Shown in pieces: positions 1-7,309 of a stretch of 12,566 nucleotides of DNA (the first letter of the stretch is position 1; each line of letters starts with the position of its first letter). The notes under the pieces were generated by a model. The model was given only the letters and a program-made list of their open reading frames with translations. It was not told the origin of the DNA and made no database searches. Source of the DNA: JACQAI01 sp035507915 (GTDB taxonomy: Bacteria > Pseudomonadota > Alphaproteobacteria > Elsterales > Elsteraceae); assembly GCA_035507915.1 (NCBI GenBank), contig DATJNS010000023.1, positions 1 to 12,566 of the forward strand, written 5' to 3'. A program made the position numbers and the translations under genes.

Positions 1-1
1 G

Positions 2-982
2 TCCTCGAACCTCTCCGAAGCCTACAATTTCGGCCGGGAAGCGCATTACGAGCACGACGCGCGCTACGACCGCGCGTTCGAGTTCGTCGAGGTCGTGCAG
101 GGCCTGTGGGACAGCTGGGACGACGATGCCTTCGTGCGCGATCGCGCGAGCGCGCGCTATTTCGATCCGGCCAAACTCCACACGCTCAATCACAAGGGCA
201 AGCATTTCTCGGTGCGCGGGCCGCTCAACGTCGCGCGGCCGCCGCAGGGCCATCCGGTGATCTTCCAGGCCGGTTCGTCGGAGGTCGGTCGCGAGCTCGC
301 GGCGCGCACCGCCGAGGCGGTGTTCACGCCGCAGCACACGTTGCAGGGCGCGCAGGACTTCTATCGCGACCTCAAGGGCCGCATGGCCAAGTACGGTCGC
401 CCGCCCGAGGCCCTCAAGGTGATGCCGGGGTTTAATCCGGTGGTCGGGCGCACCGAGGCCGAGGCCGAGGAGAAGCACCGCTACCTGCAGTCGCTGATCC
501 ACCCCGACGTCGGGCTGATCCTGCTGTCGAACGCGCTCGGCAACTTCGATCTGCGGAATGTCGACCTCGACGGTCCGCTGCCCAAGGCGGCCGACGACTG
601 GGTGCACAACATGGGACAGACCTCGCAGCGCATGGTGCTGCGCTGGGCGCGCGAGGAGAACCTCACGGTGCGCCAGCTCTACCAGCGCTTCGCCGGCGCA
701 CGCGGCCAACGCACCGTCAAGGGCACGGCGAGTCAGGTTGCCGACGAGATGACGACTTGGTTCCTCAACCACGGCGTCGACGGCTTCCTGGTGCAGCCGC
801 CGACCCTGCCGGGCGAGCTCGACGAGTTCATTGCGCTCGTGATCCCCGAGCTGCAGGAGCGCGGCGTGTTCCGCACCGAGTACGAAGGCCCGACCCTGCG
901 CGACAATCTCGGGCTCGAGCGTCCGGTCAGCCGCTACGCCGGCACGGCGCCCGCCGGGGCGCCGGCGAAGGAGACCGTATGA
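2..982 (+). CDS. LLM-class flavin-dependent monooxygenase (NtaA/SnaA/DszA type), 5'-truncated by window edge
   Basis: The reading frame is open from base 2 to the TGA at 980-982 (326 residues), so the start lies upstream of the window. The product belongs to the bacterial luciferase-like flavin monooxygenases of the nitrilotriacetate/dibenzothiophene-sulfone group, which use FMNH2 from a separate reductase and O2 to oxidise small organic substrates. Visible family landmarks are YDRAFEFVEVVQGLW followed by WDDDAFVRD, then LNHKGKHFSVRGPLN, then PVIFQAGSSEVGRELAA, and a C-terminal DGFLVQPP. Alignment by eye with the complete paralogue at 10671-12002 indicates that about 130 N-terminal residues are missing. 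The stop overlaps the start of the TauD-type gene (ATGA), so the two are probably co-translated. No flavin reductase gene is visible. The family is clear; the substrate is unknown. Confidence 0.9.
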   Translation, partial: SSNLSEAYNFGREAHYEHDARYDRAFEFVEVVQGLWDSWDDDAFVRDRASARYFDPAKLHTLNHKGKHFSVRGPLNVARPPQGHPVIFQAGSSEVGRELAARTAEAVFTPQHTLQGAQDFYRDLKGRMAKYGRPPEALKVMPGFNPVVGRTEAEAEEKHRYLQSLIHPDVGLILLSNALGNFDLRNVDLDGPLPKAADDWVHNMGQTSQRMVLRWAREENLTVRQLYQRFAGARGQRTVKGTASQVADEMTTWFLNHGVDGFLVQPPTLPGELDEFIALVIPELQERGVFRTEYEGPTLRDNLGLERPVSRYAGTAPAGAPAKETV

Positions 983-2058
983 GCCCGGTTCTGCATCCGA
1001 TCGAGGGCGATGCGGTCTGGCGCGGTCCGGCCACTGACTGGCGCGCCGTCGGCCTGCACATGCTGTCGGCCGCCGAAATCGACGAGATCGACGCCGGGCT
1101 CGCGCACCTGTGCTCGCTGGGCGAGGTCGACTTCCCCGCGATCACGCGGGAGACCTTTCCGCTGCCGACGCTCACCCGGCGCCTGGCCGCGCTCGGCGAT
1201 ACGCTGCGCCACGGCCACGGCTTCCTGTTGTTGCGCGGCCTGCCGCGCGAGCGCTACGCGCTCGACGACCTGGCGCGCATCTACACCGGCCTCGGCGCGC
1301 ACATCGGCCGTCCGTTGCCGCAGTCCCATCTCGGCGAGCTGCTGGGCCACGTGATCGACCACAGCGATTTCGAGCCCGACGCGCGCGGCTATCATTCGGG
1401 CGGCGGCCAGCGGATGCACACCGACACCTGCGACATCGTCTCGCTGATGTGCGTGCGCGCCGCGCGCTCGGGCGGCGCCAGCCGGATCGCCAGCGCCGCC
1501 GCCGTGCACAACCATCTGCTCGAGACGCGGCCCGAGCTGCTCGAGCTGCTCTATCAGGACTACGTGTGCCGGCGCCGCGACCGCGACGCCGAGCTCGGCT
1601 CGGGCGTGCTGGTCAAGAAGGTGGCGTTCTTCGCGCGCGGACCGGGCGGCGAGGTCAGCTGCAACCTGTCGGGCGACTATCCGCGCCGCGCGCACGAGAT
1701 GGGCGACACCGTGATGACGCCGCTGCAGCGCGAAGCGCTCGACCTGCTGCAAGGCCTCGCCGGCACGCCGGAATTCTACCTCGACATGGCGATCGACGAG
1801 GGCGACATCCAGTTCCTCAACAACCGCGTGATCCTGCACGGTCGAACCGACTACCAGGATTGGCCCGAGGTGGCGCGCCGGCGCCATCTGATGCGGCTGT
1901 GGCTCGAGGTGCCGTCATGGCCGGCGCTGCCGGCCAATCAGGGCATGCACAGCGCCGCCGACTTCCGCGCGTGGCTCACCCGGCGCACGCCGCTGATGGA
2001 GACGCCGTCGCGCTACCTCGCCGAGATGGCCCGGCGGAAGCACGCGCTGGTCGCCTGA
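979..2058 (+). CDS. TauD/TfdA-family Fe(II)/2-oxoglutarate-dependent dioxygenase
   Basis: A 359-residue cytoplasmic protein with the facial triad of the TauD family. The HxD motif is H147-T-D149, the distal histidine is H287 (ILHGRTD), and the 2-oxoglutarate-binding arginine falls in R300-R302, about 15 residues after H287 as in TauD. Relatives couple 2-oxoglutarate decarboxylation to hydroxylation of substrates such as taurine, 2,4-D or alkyl sulfates. ATG at 979 was chosen because it overlaps the upstream stop as ATGA and has a strong AAGGAG ribosome site at 968-973. The frame stays open further upstream, but those codons lie inside the flavin monooxygenase gene. Coupling to that gene suggests consecutive oxidations of one substrate, possibly a sulfonate or ether. 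That is inference, and the length fits the larger TauD relatives rather than TauD itself. Confidence 0.9.
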   Translation: MSPVLHPIEGDAVWRGPATDWRAVGLHMLSAAEIDEIDAGLAHLCSLGEVDFPAITRETFPLPTLTRRLAALGDTLRHGHGFLLLRGLPRERYALDDLARIYTGLGAHIGRPLPQSHLGELLGHVIDHSDFEPDARGYHSGGGQRMHTDTCDIVSLMCVRAARSGGASRIASAAAVHNHLLETRPELLELLYQDYVCRRRDRDAELGSGVLVKKVAFFARGPGGEVSCNLSGDYPRRAHEMGDTVMTPLQREALDLLQGLAGTPEFYLDMAIDEGDIQFLNNRVILHGRTDYQDWPEVARRRHLMRLWLEVPSWPALPANQGMHSAADFRAWLTRRTPLMETPSRYLAEMARRKHALVA

Positions 2059-2059
2059 G

Positions 2060-2087
2060 CGAGCGGCCGGGCGGTTAGCCGCGCTCG
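2060..2087. terminator. Candidate bidirectional terminator hairpin
   Basis: In the 16-bp gap between two convergent genes, CGAGC-GGC (2060-2067) can pair with GCC and GCTCG (2078-2080 and 2083-2087), leaving a two-base bulge. A shorter alternative, GCGG-TTAG-CCGC (2071-2082), competes with it. There is no U-tract on either strand, so intrinsic termination would be atypical. In DNA this GC-rich, chance pairing is a real possibility. Confidence 0.3.
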
Positions 2088-3190
2088 TTCGAATCGGGCG
2101 GAGTCAGGAGGACGCGCAGCAGGTCGACCTGTCGCGCGGTGCCGGTTTTCTTGAACAGCGACCGCAGCTGGGTGCGCACGGTTTCGATCGAGACGCGCCG
2201 GCCCGCCGCGATGTCGGTCAGCCGCTTGCCGTCGAGCAGCCCCTGGGCGAGCGCGGCCTCGCTGTTGGTCAGGCCGAAGCGCTCGCGCAGCCCGCGTCCC
2301 GCCGTCGCGGCCACCATGCGGTCGCGCAGCAGCACCAGCGCCGCTGTCGTGGGCGCCAGATTGTAGAGCGTCGACACCGGTCCGGCGGGAGTCACCAGGA
2401 CCTCGAGCGGCGCCTGCTCCGCCGAGCGGTGGATCACCATGGTGCCGCCGGCGCCGGTCGTGACGGCGACACCGATCAAGCTGGCGAGTTGGCGCTCGTC
2501 GCCGCCCCGCACGGCGGACAAGCGGCCATATCGGATGCCGAGGGTGGTTTCGCGCGCCAGCAAGGCTTCCGCCGCCGGGTTCGCGAAGAGCACGCGCGCG
2601 CCGACATCGACCAGCACGGCGGGCGTCGTGAGCTGTTCCGGCATGGCCGCAGCGGTCGTCCGGCCCAGACCCGTGCGCGTGACCTCCAGGTACACTTCGA
2701 CGGCTCGTCCGAGATGCCGCCCGATGCGGGCGACGCGCTCGATCACGGCCGGCGCGAACGGCTCGTCGGTACGACCACGGTGGATACCGACAAAAGCATC
2801 GAACTGCGCATCCGCGACGATCCGTGCGCTCGCCATGTAGCGGGTTCCGCGCGGCCCGAGATACTCGTTGTAGAAGGCGCTCTTCGCGACGTAGGCGTCG
2901 TCGAAGAAGTCGTTGCAGCGGACCCAGCGGTTGGGCGCCAAAACCTCGACCAGGGGCCGGTAGGGGTCGATCTGAGCGTAGTGGCGGCGATAGGCGTCGG
3001 AGGCGTCCGCGCCCATGTGGCCGCCATTGGTCAGCAAGGCCGGCTCGGCGGCGTATTTGTCCCAGAGCAGCAGCACCCCGCCGACGCTCTCGGTGAACTC
3101 GGCCAAGCGGCGCAGCGCACCGGGAAAGCGGCTGGCATCGAACGCCGCTTCGTAGAACTCCGCGATCAATCCGGCTTCGTCGACCATCAT
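2075..3190 (-). CDS. LuxR-type helix-turn-helix transcriptional regulator
   Basis: A 371-residue regulator. Residues 307-362 form a GerE/LuxR-type DNA-binding domain: it opens LTNSEAALAQGLLDG, has the scaffold helix at LTDIAAGRRVS, and the recognition helix IETVRTQLRSLFKKTGT. This TVRTQL...KTGT-RQ variant is common in alphaproteobacteria. The first 300 residues look like a sensory region, with a PAS-like stretch near VLVDVGARVLFANPAAEALL. No receiver domain and no autoinducer-binding signature were recognised, so the ligand is unknown. Two consecutive ATGs occur (3190 and 3187). A weak GAGGG site is only 2 to 5 bases upstream, so the second may be used. The gene converges on the oxygenase pair and is divergent from the signalling operon, so either could be its target. 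Confidence 0.88.
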   Translation of the reverse strand: MMVDEAGLIAEFYEAAFDASRFPGALRRLAEFTESVGGVLLLWDKYAAEPALLTNGGHMGADASDAYRRHYAQIDPYRPLVEVLAPNRWVRCNDFFDDAYVAKSAFYNEYLGPRGTRYMASARIVADAQFDAFVGIHRGRTDEPFAPAVIERVARIGRHLGRAVEVYLEVTRTGLGRTTAAAMPEQLTTPAVLVDVGARVLFANPAAEALLARETTLGIRYGRLSAVRGGDERQLASLIGVAVTTGAGGTMVIHRSAEQAPLEVLVTPAGPVSTLYNLAPTTAALVLLRDRMVAATAGRGLRERFGLTNSEAALAQGLLDGKRLTDIAAGRRVSIETVRTQLRSLFKKTGTARQVDLLRVLLTPPDSNERG

Positions 3191-3311
3191 GCCCTCGCGT
3201 CCGGGATAGCGAGACCCCCCGGCAGCGGGCCAGCGATCAATACGAATGTAAGGAAGTAGAGGCAGGGTCGAGCGTTAGTCGCCAAATTGAAATCACCCGT
3301 TTGAGTGAAAG

Positions 3312-3339
3312 ATTGTCGAAGATTTTAGAGATCTGCCAA
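3312..3339 (-). promoter_or_regulatory. Candidate sigma-70-type promoter for the LuxR-type gene
   Basis: On the minus strand TTGGCA (3334-3339) and GACAAT (3312-3317) are separated by 16 bp. They match the -35 and -10 consensus at 5 and 4 of 6 positions. Transcription would begin near 3305, giving a leader of about 115 nt. The site sits in AT-rich DNA, where chance matches are more likely. Confidence 0.3.
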
Positions 3340-3375
3340 ATACTGATCAGCCGATAACCCAAATGGCCAACGCGG

Positions 3376-3398
3376 TCTGCGGCAAAATAACCCGCAGA
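3376..3398. promoter_or_regulatory. Inverted repeat, possible operator
   Basis: TCTGCGG (3376-3382) is the exact reverse complement of CCGCAGA (3392-3398), with a 9-base AT-rich spacer. It lies upstream of both candidate promoters. The GC-rich arms in AT-rich DNA make it stand out. The cognate protein is unknown; the divergent LuxR-type regulator is one candidate. Confidence 0.35.
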
Positions 3399-3418
3399 AT
3401 GCCAACATCACGAGAATT

Positions 3419-3447
3419 TTGACCTATTTGTTAACGTTTTCGTTAAA
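3419..3447 (+). promoter_or_regulatory. Candidate promoter of the signalling operon
   Basis: TTGACC (3419-3424) is a 5-of-6 match to a -35 box, and GTTAAA (3442-3447) is a poor -10 box 17 bp downstream. A start near 3454 would leave a leader of roughly 67 nt before the ATG at 3521. The weak -10 suggests dependence on an activator or on another sigma factor. Confidence 0.3.
3431..3446. promoter_or_regulatory. Perfect palindrome TTAACG-TTTT-CGTTAA, candidate operator
   Basis: Six-base arms with a TTTT centre form a perfect dyad occupying most of the spacer and -10 region of the candidate promoter. A bound protein would directly affect RNA polymerase. The paired TTAA half-sites resemble CtrA-type sites (TTAA-N7-TTAA), but the spacing here is 8, so that identification is weak. 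Confidence 0.45.
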
Positions 3448-3487
3448 GGTTCGAACGAAAATCCCCCTTAAGTCGTTTAGTTGCTTG

Positions 3488-3505
3488 GCATCACCGACGT
3501 GATGC
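3488..3505 (+). promoter_or_regulatory. Leader hairpin next to the ribosome binding site
   Basis: GCATCAC (3488-3494) pairs perfectly with GTGATGC (3499-3505) around a CGAC tetraloop. Copies of TGCTTGG overlap each side of the stem (3482-3488 and 3503-3509). The stem ends three bases before the GGGAG ribosome site (3508-3512) of the first operon gene. It could therefore influence translation or be a protein-binding site in DNA or RNA. Confidence 0.4.
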
Positions 3506-3520
3506 TTGGGAGACGCCCGC

Positions 3521-3919
3521 ATGGCCGTGCCCCGAGTCATGATCGTCGACGACGACCCTGCGTTCGGGGAGTTCGTCCGCAAGGTCGCGCAGGGCTGCGG
3601 CTACGACGCCGCGGTGACCCGGGACGGTACGGCATTCGCGGCCAGCTATGCCGGCGTGCGGCCCGATCTGATCCTGCTGGATTTGCAGATGCCTGGGACC
3701 GACGGCGTCGAGCTCCTGCGGGTGCTCGCCGATCTCGGTTGCACGGCGCCGGTCCTGGTGATGAGCGGATTCGACGCCAAGGTGGTCGACACGGCGCGCC
3801 GGCTGGGCGCCGCGCGCGGTCTCAAGATGGGGCGCGTGCTGACGAAACCGATCCGTGCCGCCGAGCTGCGAACGGTGCTCGAGGAAGCCAAGCAGGGGCT
3901 CGAGACCCATGCCGGCTGA
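3521..3919 (+). CDS. Single-domain response regulator receiver protein
   Basis: A 132-residue CheY-like receiver with no output domain. The acidic pair follows the first strand (VMIVDDD), the predicted phosphoacceptor is D54 (LILLDLQMPG), a Ser sits at VMSGF and the conserved lysine at LTKP. ATG 3521 is preferred over the in-frame TTG at 3506 because GGGAG at 3508-3512 lies at the right distance. The stop overlaps the EAL gene by 11 bases, which points to translational coupling. It probably carries phosphate from the hybrid kinase encoded two genes downstream and may act on the adjacent phosphodiesterase. In many bacteria receiver and EAL domains are fused in one protein; here they are separate. 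Confidence 0.9.
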   Translation: MAVPRVMIVDDDPAFGEFVRKVAQGCGYDAAVTRDGTAFAASYAGVRPDLILLDLQMPGTDGVELLRVLADLGCTAPVLVMSGFDAKVVDTARRLGAARGLKMGRVLTKPIRAAELRTVLEEAKQGLETHAG

Positions 3920-4709
3920 GCTCGCGCGCGCCATCGAGAACGACGAGCTGAGGCTCGAGTATCAGCCCAAGGTCGACGTCTCGTCCGGGGCCGTGCTGGG
4001 TGTCGAGGCCCTGGTGCGCTGGCAGCATCCGACGCGCGGCCGGCTCGGACCCGACAGCTTCATTCCGCTGGCCGAGAACAGCGACCAGATCGGCGCGCTG
4101 ACCCGCTGGGTCGTGCGCACCGCGGTCGCGCAGTGGCGGCAATGGCATGAACGCGGGCTCGACATCTCGATCGCGGTCAACTTCTCCGGGCGCAACCTCG
4201 ACGAGATCGAGTTTCCCGACATTCTCGAACGGTTGTGCCGGGATCGCGACGTCCCGTGCGGGCAGTTCGTCATCGAGATCACCGAGACCGCGACCGCGGC
4301 CGACGAGGTCAAGATGATGGACATCGCGACGCGGCTGAGGCTCAAGGGCTTCCGCATATCGATCGACGATTTCGGCACCGGCTACTCCTCGCTGGTGCAG
4401 CTGCAGCGCCTGCCGTTCTCCGAGATGAAGGTCGACAAGTCGTTCGTGATCCAATGCACGACGTCGCGCGAGAGCCTCGTGATCGTCAAATCGATCATCG
4501 ACCTGGCGCACAACCTGAACCTCAAGGTGGTCGCCGAGGGCGTCGAAACGTTGGAGGCGCTCGAGCTGCTCCGTCGACTCACCTGCGACCTGGCGCAGGG
4601 TTATTACCTCAGTCGGCCCATGGACGGTTCCAAGCTGCCCGAGTGGGTCAGCGCATGGGCGGCGAGCCATCGTTCCGGCATCGGCATGGCGGACGCGCTC
4701 GGGGAGTGA
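3909..4709 (+). CDS. EAL-domain cyclic di-GMP phosphodiesterase
   Basis: A 266-residue protein that is essentially one EAL domain, hydrolysing cyclic di-GMP to pGpG. The residues known to bind metal or catalyse are all present: E33 of EALVRW, N91 (VNFSGRNL), E123 (FVIEITET), D153-D154 (DDFGTGYSSL), K174 and D176 (MKVDKSF), E210 (VVAEGVET) and Q230 (QGYYLSRPM). It should be an active enzyme, not a degenerate binder. ATG 3909 sits inside the end of the receiver gene with an AGGGG site at 3894-3898. The frame is also open upstream of this ATG, so a +1 shift would fuse it to the receiver. No GGDEF, sensor or membrane segment is present, so control most likely comes from the neighbouring receiver. 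Confidence 0.93.
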   Translation: MPAELARAIENDELRLEYQPKVDVSSGAVLGVEALVRWQHPTRGRLGPDSFIPLAENSDQIGALTRWVVRTAVAQWRQWHERGLDISIAVNFSGRNLDEIEFPDILERLCRDRDVPCGQFVIEITETATAADEVKMMDIATRLRLKGFRISIDDFGTGYSSLVQLQRLPFSEMKVDKSFVIQCTTSRESLVIVKSIIDLAHNLNLKVVAEGVETLEALELLRRLTCDLAQGYYLSRPMDGSKLPEWVSAWAASHRSGIGMADALGE

Positions 4710-4716
4710 GCCGGCG

Positions 4717-7287
4717 ATGAGCGACGGCATCGCGGTCGGACGGATCGACGCCGCGCGGGACCGGCCTCCTGCCGCGGTCGATCCGGCACCGAGCCGCGAC
4801 GCCTCAGGCGGACAGATCGTGTTCCTGTCGACCGCGCCGGCCGGCCGCTTCGAGTGGCGGCTCGCGGCCGTCGTCGTCGGCCTGTCGCTCTTGGTGTTTG
4901 CGGCCGCTGCGCCGTTCGCGCGCGTGCCGTGGCGCCCGGTGCCGGCCTTCATCCCGATCTACCAGTCGGCGCTGACGGTGAGCGACCTGGTGACGGCCGT
5001 GCTGCTATACGGCCAGGTCAGCATCCTGCGTTCGCGCGGGCTCCTCATCCTGGCGAGCGGCTATCTGTTCACCGCGTTGATGGCGGTCGTCCACACGCTC
5101 AGCTTCCCGGGTCTGTTCGCGCCGGCCGGCCTGCTCGGTGCCGACGTCCAGACCACCGCCTGGATCTATATGTTCTGGCATGCCGGTTTTCCTCTCGCGG
5201 TGATCGGCCACAGTCTGCTCGGTGGTCGCCGCGGCGCCGCCGAGAACTTCCGGATGTCTCCCGGCTTCGCCATCCCGGGCGCCGTGCTCGCCGTGCTGAG
5301 TCTCGCCGGCGCGCTGACGTGGCTGGCGACGGCCGGTGATGCCGTGTTGCCGGCGATCATGGTGGGCAACCGCCAGTCGTCCGCGATGACCGGGGTCGTC
5401 GCGACGGTGTGGGCGCTCAGCCCGATCGGCCTCGTCGTGCTCTGGCGGCGACGCGGGTACACCGTGCTCGACGTCTGGTTGATGGTCGTGCTGGCGGTTT
5501 GGACGTTCGACGTCGCGCTCAGCGCCGCGCTCGACGCCGGCCGCTTCGACCTCGGCTTCTATGTCGGGCGAATCTACGGCCTGCTCGCCGCGAGTTTCGT
5601 GCTCGCGGTCATGCTGTTGGAGAACACCCGGCTTTACGGCCGTCTCGCGACCGCGGCCGCGACCCTGGAGCGCCGCGTGCGCGCGCGCACGCTCGAGCTC
5701 GAGCATTCCAACGCCGAAGAGCGCCGCGCCCGGCAGGACGCCGTCGAGGCGATGCGCCAGCTCGAGAAAGCGCAGGTGATGAACCAGCGCATCTTCGAGA
5801 CGTCGGTGGACCTGATCCTGGTCACCAACCGGCACGGGATGTTCCTTCAGGTGAGTCCGAGTGTGACGCCGATCCTCGGCTACCAGCCCGGGGAACTGGT
5901 CGGTCGCAGCGCGGTCGAGGTGCTCTTTCCGGACGACCTCGAGAACACGCGCGCAGAGATGCGCCAGGCGCGCCAAGGACGGCTGATCCGTCACTTCGAC
6001 TGCCGCTACATCCACAAGAGCGGCCGCGCGGTTCCGCTGACATGGACCGGCGTCTGGTCCGACGTCGAGCAGCGCTACTACTTCACCGGCCGCGACATGA
6101 CCGAGCGCATCGCGGCGGAGGAGCAGCTGCGCCAGGCCCAGAAGATGGAGGCGGTCGGCCAGCTCACCGGCGGGGTCGCGCACGATTTCAACAACCTGCT
6201 CGGTATCGTGGTCGGCAACCTCGATCTGCTGCACGAGCAGCTGCCGCAGCAGGCCGAGCATGCCGAGCTGCTCGACGAGGCCTTGTCGGCGGCGCTGCGC
6301 GGCGCCGAGGTGACGCGCCAGCTGCTGGCGTTCTCGCGGCGCCAGCCCCTGCAGCCCAAGCTGGTCGAGCCCAACGAGATCGTGCGCGGGATGACGAAGC
6401 TGCTGGCACGCGCGATCGGCGAGCACATCCGGGTTCGGCTCGATCTGCCGGAGGATGCCTGGCCGGTCTTGATCGACCCGGCCCAGCTCGAGTCGGCGCT
6501 GCTCAATCTCGCCGTCAATGCGCGCGATGCCATGCCGAACGGCGGCACGCTGACCATCGAGACGGCCAACTTCGCGTTCGACGCGGAGGAAGCGCACGCC
6601 CACGTCGAGCAAGAAGCGGGCGAGTACGTGATGATCGCGGTGTCGGACACCGGTACCGGCATGTCGCCCGAGATCATCGCCCGGGTGTTCGAGCCGTTCT
6701 TCTCGACCAAGGGGGTCGGCAAGGGCACCGGCCTCGGCCTCAGCATGGTGTACGGCTTCGTCAAGCAGTCCGGCGGCAACGCGAAGATCTATTCCGAGCC
6801 CGGGGTCGGCACGACGATCCGACTCTATCTGCCGCGCGCAGTGGTAGCGGCGGTCGCCGCCGCGGAGACAGAGCCGATGCTCGCAGTGGCGCGCGGTGGC
6901 GAGCGGATCCTGGTGGTCGAGGACAATGAGGGGCTGCGACGGTTGGGGCGGCGCCAACTGCGCCAGCTCGGTTATGAGACGCTCGAGGCGGCCAATGGCG
7001 TCGACGCGCTGACGGTGCTGGAAGCCGGCGAGCCGATCGATCTCCTGTTCACCGATATCGTGATGCCGGGCGGAGTCGACGGCCGCGAGCTCGCCCGGCG
7101 CGCTGCAGCGCTGCGACCCGGACTCAAGGTCCTGTTCACGTCCGGGTTCACGGCGGCCGCAGGGGCCGAGCTCGCCACCGAGCTGGCCGATCGGCTGATC
7201 AGCAAGCCGTTCCGCAAAGCCGAGCTCGCCCGACGCGTCCGTGCGGCGCTGGACGCCGCTGCCGACGGTCGGCCGACCAGCCCATGA
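4717..7287 (+). CDS. Membrane hybrid histidine kinase: MASE4-PAS-HisKA-HATPase-REC
   Basis: An 856-residue inner-membrane sensor kinase. After a polar N-terminus of about 45 residues comes a multi-pass hydrophobic sensor (about 46-302) resembling MASE4, with ASGYLFTALMAVVHTLSFPG and the YMFWHAGFPLAVIGH segment. A charged, probably coiled-coil linker follows (about 308-355), then a PAS domain (about 355-463). The HisKA box places the phosphorylated histidine at H489 (GVAHDFNNLL). The ATPase has its N box at N601 (NARDA), G1 at D644 (DTGTGM) and G2 at 672-676 (GLGLS). The C-terminal receiver (about 728-850) carries D780 (TDIVMPGG) and the SKPF lysine. ATG 4717 is 7 bp after the EAL stop, with GGGGAG at 4701-4706. 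MASE4 ligands are unknown. Likely partners are the two single receivers in the operon. Confidence 0.93.
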   Translation: MSDGIAVGRIDAARDRPPAAVDPAPSRDASGGQIVFLSTAPAGRFEWRLAAVVVGLSLLVFAAAAPFARVPWRPVPAFIPIYQSALTVSDLVTAVLLYGQVSILRSRGLLILASGYLFTALMAVVHTLSFPGLFAPAGLLGADVQTTAWIYMFWHAGFPLAVIGHSLLGGRRGAAENFRMSPGFAIPGAVLAVLSLAGALTWLATAGDAVLPAIMVGNRQSSAMTGVVATVWALSPIGLVVLWRRRGYTVLDVWLMVVLAVWTFDVALSAALDAGRFDLGFYVGRIYGLLAASFVLAVMLLENTRLYGRLATAAATLERRVRARTLELEHSNAEERRARQDAVEAMRQLEKAQVMNQRIFETSVDLILVTNRHGMFLQVSPSVTPILGYQPGELVGRSAVEVLFPDDLENTRAEMRQARQGRLIRHFDCRYIHKSGRAVPLTWTGVWSDVEQRYYFTGRDMTERIAAEEQLRQAQKMEAVGQLTGGVAHDFNNLLGIVVGNLDLLHEQLPQQAEHAELLDEALSAALRGAEVTRQLLAFSRRQPLQPKLVEPNEIVRGMTKLLARAIGEHIRVRLDLPEDAWPVLIDPAQLESALLNLAVNARDAMPNGGTLTIETANFAFDAEEAHAHVEQEAGEYVMIAVSDTGTGMSPEIIARVFEPFFSTKGVGKGTGLGLSMVYGFVKQSGGNAKIYSEPGVGTTIRLYLPRAVVAAVAAAETEPMLAVARGGERILVVEDNEGLRRLGRRQLRQLGYETLEAANGVDALTVLEAGEPIDLLFTDIVMPGGVDGRELARRAAALRPGLKVLFTSGFTAAAGAELATELADRLISKPFRKAELARRVRAALDAAADGRPTSP

Positions 7288-7309
7288 ACCGCAAGTCGGG
7301 AGATCGACC

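Larger units (their letters stand above)
3191..3520. promoter_or_regulatory. AT-rich divergent regulatory region
   Basis: This 330-bp stretch separates the LuxR-type gene from the signalling operon and is clearly more AT-rich than the rest of the window, especially 3240-3480. No credible coding frame is seen in it. It holds candidate promoters in both directions and three perfect inverted repeats (3376-3398, 3431-3446 and 3488-3505), listed separately. No cyclic di-GMP riboswitch signature was recognised. Confidence 0.75.

Noticed and set aside
757..978. N-terminal extension of the TauD-type gene in the same frame
   Set aside because: It overlaps the conserved C-terminus of the flavin monooxygenase, is Arg/Ala-rich, and a strong ribosome site exists for ATG 979.
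934..1887. 317-codon open frame antisense to the TauD-type gene
   Set aside because: Low-complexity Ala/Arg/Val-rich translation with no motifs; the plus strand carries an intact facial triad.
3431..3446. CtrA binding site
   Set aside because: The TTAA half-sites are 8 bp apart, not 7, and the flanking bases do not clearly fit, so only an unnamed operator is claimed.
3191..3520. Cyclic di-GMP riboswitch upstream of the EAL operon
   Set aside because: An attractive idea given the product, but no conserved GEMM-type core could be seen; only a simple hairpin is present.
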